A stretch of DNA of 16,051 bases, taken from NCBI GenBank assembly GCA_022750355.1, contig JAKIVW010000002.1, positions 24,875 through 40,925 of the forward strand, given 5' to 3'. Below, piece after piece: positions 13,412 through 16,051 of the stretch (positions within the stretch are counted from its first letter, which is position 1; each line of letters opens with the position of its first letter). Under the pieces are notes generated by a model. That model was not told where the DNA came from and ran no database searches. It saw only the letters and a program-made list of their open reading frames with translations. Source of the DNA: Thermoplasmata archaeon. Lineage in GTDB: Archaea; Thermoplasmatota; Thermoplasmata; Lutacidiplasmatales; UBA184. Both the position numbers and the translations under genes were made by a program.

Positions 13412-13948
13412 ATGGACGTTCTCGAGGCAATTCGCTCGTACCGCCCCTGCCCGGAGTACTCTCCGCGCCCGATACCCCCCGAGGCGCTCAAGAAAGTGCT
13501 CGGGGCCGCGCGGCTGGCTCCGAGCCACCGGAACCTCCAGCCTTGGCGATTCGTGGTCGTGCAGGACGACGAGCGAAAGCGGCTCCTCGCTCAAGCCTCG
13601 GCCCGCGGACGACTGATCGCCGAAGCGCCCGCGGTGATCGTGGCGCTCGCCGTCGAAGAGGACATGCCGGCCACCATCGGGGGGTACATCTCCGCCTACC
13701 CGCTCGACGTTGCCGTTGCGGTGAGTCACCTCCAGCTGGCGGCCACGGCGGAAGGCCTCGGAACGAATTGGATCATCGAGTTCAACGACGAGAAAGTCCG
13801 CACCGTCTTGGCCGTCCCGGACGGGGTGCACCCGCTCGGGTTGTTGCCGATCGGATACCCGGCGCACCCCAACGGGGGCACGATCGCCCCCGGTGACGGT
13901 CGGAAGAGCCTCGACGAGATCATCGCCTACAACGAATACTCGTGGTGA
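13412..13948 (+). CDS. Nitroreductase-family flavoprotein
   Basis: A 178-residue protein of the FMN-dependent nitroreductase family, at the short end of its length range. The N-terminal MDVLEAIRSYRPCPEYSPRPIP corresponds to the FMN-phosphate-binding region usually written as RRSxRxF; here Arg8, Ser9 and Arg11 remain. GAARLAPSHRNLQPWRFVVV (31-50) is the classic second motif, with Ser38, Arg40 and Asn41. AATAEGLGTNWI (about 111-122) is the third. Such enzymes reduce nitro groups, quinones or flavin with NAD(P)H, usually as dimers in the cytoplasm. The stop overlaps the start of the XTP/dITP pyrophosphatase gene, so the two are one transcription unit. Confidence 0.9.
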   Translation: MDVLEAIRSYRPCPEYSPRPIPPEALKKVLGAARLAPSHRNLQPWRFVVVQDDERKRLLAQASARGRLIAEAPAVIVALAVEEDMPATIGGYISAYPLDVAVAVSHLQLAATAEGLGTNWIIEFNDEKVRTVLAVPDGVHPLGLLPIGYPAHPNGGTIAPGDGRKSLDEIIAYNEYSW

Positions 13949-14511
13949 GCGCCCGTCCCCCCGTCGTCACCTTCGTCAGCCGGAATGCCGGCAAGGTCCC
14001 GGAAGTACGGGCCGCGCTCCGACCGTTCGGGGTCCGGGTGCGTTGGAAGCGCAAGGAGTTCACCGAGCCCCAGGCCGAGAGTCTGGAGGAGGTCGTGGAC
14101 GAAAAGCTCCGTTCTGTGGGAGATGTCGCCGGGTATGTATTGGTCGAGGACTCGGGATTGTTCATCCCCGCGTTGAAGGGGTTCCCGGGCGTATACTCGG
14201 CCCACTTCCTCGACCTATGGGAATTCGGGCCGATCCTGGAGCTGCTCCAGAACCGGCCTCGCAAAGCCTACTTCCGTGCGGTGGCCGGCCTCCGTAAGGG
14301 CCGGCAATCCTGGAAGTTCGTGGGCGAGGTCCACGGGACGATCGCCCGCCGGCCCGCGGGTCGCCACGGGTTCGGCTACGACCCGATCTTCGTACCGGAA
14401 GGGTGGGATCGGACGTTCGGCCAAGCCCCGGTCGGAGAGAAGGATGCCGTCTCCCACCGGGCCCGGGCGATGGTGCAAGTGGGCCAGTTCCTTGAGCACC
14501 GTCGGCCGTAG
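13942..14511 (+). CDS. XTP/dITP pyrophosphatase (RdgB/HAM1 family)
   Basis: A 189-residue house-cleaning enzyme that hydrolyses dITP, ITP and XTP to monophosphate and pyrophosphate, keeping deaminated purines out of DNA and RNA. Motifs are the substrate loop FVSRNAGKVPEV (Ser13, Asn15, Lys18), VEDSGLFIPALKGFPGVYSA with the catalytic Asp70, GFGYDPIFVPEG (143-154) and EKDAVSHRARA with Ser171-His172-Arg173 reading the base. Start is GTG 13942 or the adjacent GTG 13945; the latter gives a GTGA overlap with the nitroreductase stop, typical of translational coupling. All active-site elements are intact and the length is normal. It converges with the thermosome gene. Confidence 0.93.
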   Translation: MVSARPPVVTFVSRNAGKVPEVRAALRPFGVRVRWKRKEFTEPQAESLEEVVDEKLRSVGDVAGYVLVEDSGLFIPALKGFPGVYSAHFLDLWEFGPILELLQNRPRKAYFRAVAGLRKGRQSWKFVGEVHGTIARRPAGRHGFGYDPIFVPEGWDRTFGQAPVGEKDAVSHRARAMVQVGQFLEHRRP

Positions 14512-14520
14512 AGGGCCAGC

Positions 14521-14528
14521 AAAAAAAA
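14521..14528 (-). terminator. T8 terminator of the thermosome gene
   Basis: Read on the minus strand this is eight consecutive T, 66 nt after the thermosome stop. It is preceded by a 14-bp palindrome (14542-14555, CGGGG-AATT-CCCCG) that can fold as a 5-bp stem. Archaeal RNA polymerase terminates at such T-runs, so this is the likely 3' end of the chaperonin transcript. It cannot serve the plus-strand gene, which sees it as A8. Confidence 0.55.
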
Positions 14529-14594
14529 TCGTACCGCCCCCCGGGGAATTCCCCGAGGAGCGAGAAAGGGTTGAGGCAGGGGGCCGGAGCGACT

Positions 14595-16051
14595 TCAGTC
14601 CTCGCCGAAGTCTCCGCCGCCGCCCATCCCGCCCATGCCGCCCATCCCACCCATGCCACCGGGGCCGCCACCGCCACCGCCGGAAGGGGGAGGGCTCGAC
14701 TTGGACGCGATGACGTCGTCGATCCGCAGGATCATGACGGCGGCGTCCGTCGCGCTCTGGATCGCCTGGCGTCCGACTCGGATCGGTTCGATGACGTTGA
14801 GCTCGCTCATGTCCCCGACCTTCCCCGTTACGATGTTCACGCCGGCGGTCTTCTGTCCGCCCTTGTGGGACTTTCGGAGGTCGATGAGGATGTCGATGGG
14901 GTCGAGCCCGGCGTTCTCCGCCAGGGTCCGGGGGATGGTCTCGAGGGCTTCCGCGAACGCCTCGTAGGCGATCTGCTCGCGTCCGCCGATCTTGGCCGCC
15001 TCGTCCCGCAGTTGGAGCGCGAGCTCGGCGGCGGTCGCGCCGCCGCCGTACACGTAGCGTCCGTCTTCGACCGCGACCGCGACCACGTTGAGGGCGTCAT
15101 CGAGCGAGCGCTCGATCTCGTCCAGGACGTGCTCGGTCCCGCCGCGGATGAGGATGGAGACCGCGCGGGCCCTCTTCGCGCCCGTCACGAACGTCAGGGA
15201 GTCCTCCCCGATCTTCCGTTCCTCGACGAGTCCGGCCGTCCCGAGGTCCTCGGCGGTCAGTTCGCTGACCTTGGAAACGAGGGACGCCCCCGTGGCCTTC
15301 GCGAGCTTCTCCATGTCCGACTTCTTCACGCGCCGGACGGCATAGATGCCCTCCTTCGCGAGGAAGTGCTGGGCGAGGTCGTCGATCCCCTTCTGACAGA
15401 GGAGGACGTTCGCGCCCGACTTCTTGACGGTCTCGACCATCCGGCGCAGCATGTTCTCCTCCTCCTGGAGGAAGGCGTTCAGCTGCGACGGTTCGTTGAT
15501 CTCGATCTTGGCGTCGATCTCGGTCTTCTTGATCTCGATCGCCGCGTCGAGGAGCGCGATCTTCGGGTTTTCGACGCGGTTGGGCATCCCGGAGTGCACC
15601 TTCTCCTTGTCGATGATGACCCCCTCGATGAGCGAGGTGTCGGTCATGGAACCGCCCTGCTTCTTGACGATCTGGATGTTGTCGAGGTCCACGTTGTAGC
15701 TTTCGCCCTTCTTCTCGGCGACGGCGGTGATGGCCTTGACGGCGATCTCCCCGAGCATCTCGCGGTTGAACGAGACGGCCTTGGACGCCATGGACGTGAC
15801 GGCGATGCGGGCCAGTCGCTCGTGGTCCGCGATCGTCACCGGTTGGCTGATCTGCTGGAGGATGGTGAGCGCCTTCGAGCTCGCCAGGCGGTACCCCTGC
15901 GAGATGATCGTCGGGTGAATGTTCTGTTCGATGAGGGTCTCGGCGCGCTTCAACAGTTCACCGGTGAGTACGACCGCCGTGGTCGTCCCGTCCCCGGCTT
16001 CCTGGTCCTGCGTCTTGGCGACCTCGACCAGCATCTTGGCGGCCGGATGCT
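14595..16051 (-). CDS. thsA: Thermosome subunit (group II chaperonin), N-terminus outside the window
   Basis: The last 484 or so residues of an archaeal group II chaperonin, which folds proteins in an ATP-driven double ring in the cytosol. The reading frame continues to the right edge, so about 60 N-terminal residues are missing by comparison with the usual length near 545. Visible landmarks are the ATP-site AGDGTTTAVVL near the start, the apical segment from GVIIDKEKVHSGMP onward with the helical protrusion region, GGGATAAELALQLRDEA, the nucleotide-site end NAGLDPIDILIDLR, and RIDDVIASK. The C-terminal tail has four Gly-Gly-Met repeats and ends GGDFGED. Which paralogous subunit this is cannot be told, so the symbol is generic. 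It ends with a T8 run downstream. Confidence 0.95.
   Translation of the reverse strand, partial: HPAAKMLVEVAKTQDQEAGDGTTTAVVLTGELLKRAETLIEQNIHPTIISQGYRLASSKALTILQQISQPVTIADHERLARIAVTSMASKAVSFNREMLGEIAVKAITAVAEKKGESYNVDLDNIQIVKKQGGSMTDTSLIEGVIIDKEKVHSGMPNRVENPKIALLDAAIEIKKTEIDAKIEINEPSQLNAFLQEEENMLRRMVETVKKSGANVLLCQKGIDDLAQHFLAKEGIYAVRRVKKSDMEKLAKATGASLVSKVSELTAEDLGTAGLVEERKIGEDSLTFVTGAKRARAVSILIRGGTEHVLDEIERSLDDALNVVAVAVEDGRYVYGGGATAAELALQLRDEAAKIGGREQIAYEAFAEALETIPRTLAENAGLDPIDILIDLRKSHKGGQKTAGVNIVTGKVGDMSELNVIEPIRVGRQAIQSATDAAVMILRIDDVIASKSSPPPSGGGGGGPGGMGGMGGMGGMGGGGDFGED
14616..14680 (-). repeat. Gly/Met-rich tail repeat of the thermosome
   Basis: A nine-base periodicity (CCCATG or CCCATC alternating with CCGCC/CCACC on the plus strand) encodes the Gly-Gly-Met tail and a preceding Gly run. 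Tails of this kind line the chaperonin cavity floor in group II and group I chaperonins. It is coding sequence, not a non-coding microsatellite. Confidence 0.8.

Noticed and set aside
14521..14555. Rho-independent-like terminator for the plus-strand pyrophosphatase gene
   Set aside because: On the plus strand the run is A8 and lies before the palindrome, so the order and base are wrong; it fits only the minus-strand thermosome gene.
14616..14680. Short tandem repeat suggesting a microsatellite or CRISPR-like array
   Set aside because: The nine-base period is the Gly-Gly-Met coding tail of the thermosome, with no spacers.

Overview
The window looks like a stretch of a high-GC archaeal chromosome. 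The clearest marker is the group II chaperonin (thermosome) at the right edge, with its Gly-Gly-Met tail. A DUF973-type membrane protein, a membrane-anchored winged-helix regulator with an archaeal-style GGTGA ribosome site, and A/T-rich boxes about 25-29 nt upstream of several start codons (the spacing expected for TATA-box promoters of leaderless mRNAs) agree with this. A high-GC member of Thermoplasmatota would fit, but that placement is inference. I see no rRNA, tRNA, CRISPR array, transposase or phage gene.

Left third (1-3338): mostly cell-envelope genes on the minus strand. There is a C-terminal scrap of a plus-strand gene at the edge, then a convergent intergenic region rich in stem-loops. 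A small secreted or membrane-anchored protein, a five-helix DUF973-like membrane protein, a secreted acid phosphatase/phospholipase C-type phosphoesterase and a 62-residue charged protein follow.

Middle (3339-6369): a plus-strand cupin converges on a compact minus-strand operon transcribed in the order class I/II aminotransferase, kynurenine-formamidase-like cyclase, divergent short-chain dehydrogenase. The three enzymes suggest amino-acid catabolism or modification. The dehydrogenase lacks the canonical Tyr-x3-Lys pair.

Right half (6488-14511): all genes are on the plus strand. They are a 100-residue hypothetical protein, a signal-less M13 zinc metallopeptidase, a 985-residue surface protein, a TTG-started membrane-tethered MarR-like regulator, a VOC/glyoxalase-fold protein, and an overlapping nitroreductase-XTP/dITP pyrophosphatase pair. 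The surface protein has two tandem six-bladed kelch propellers, two Ig-like repeats, a C-terminal membrane helix and a charged tail. The surface protein with the membrane-bound regulator just downstream is the best candidate for an undescribed system: an outside-facing sensor next to a transcription factor held at the same membrane. The final gene, convergent with the pyrophosphatase, is the thermosome subunit, which runs off the right edge.
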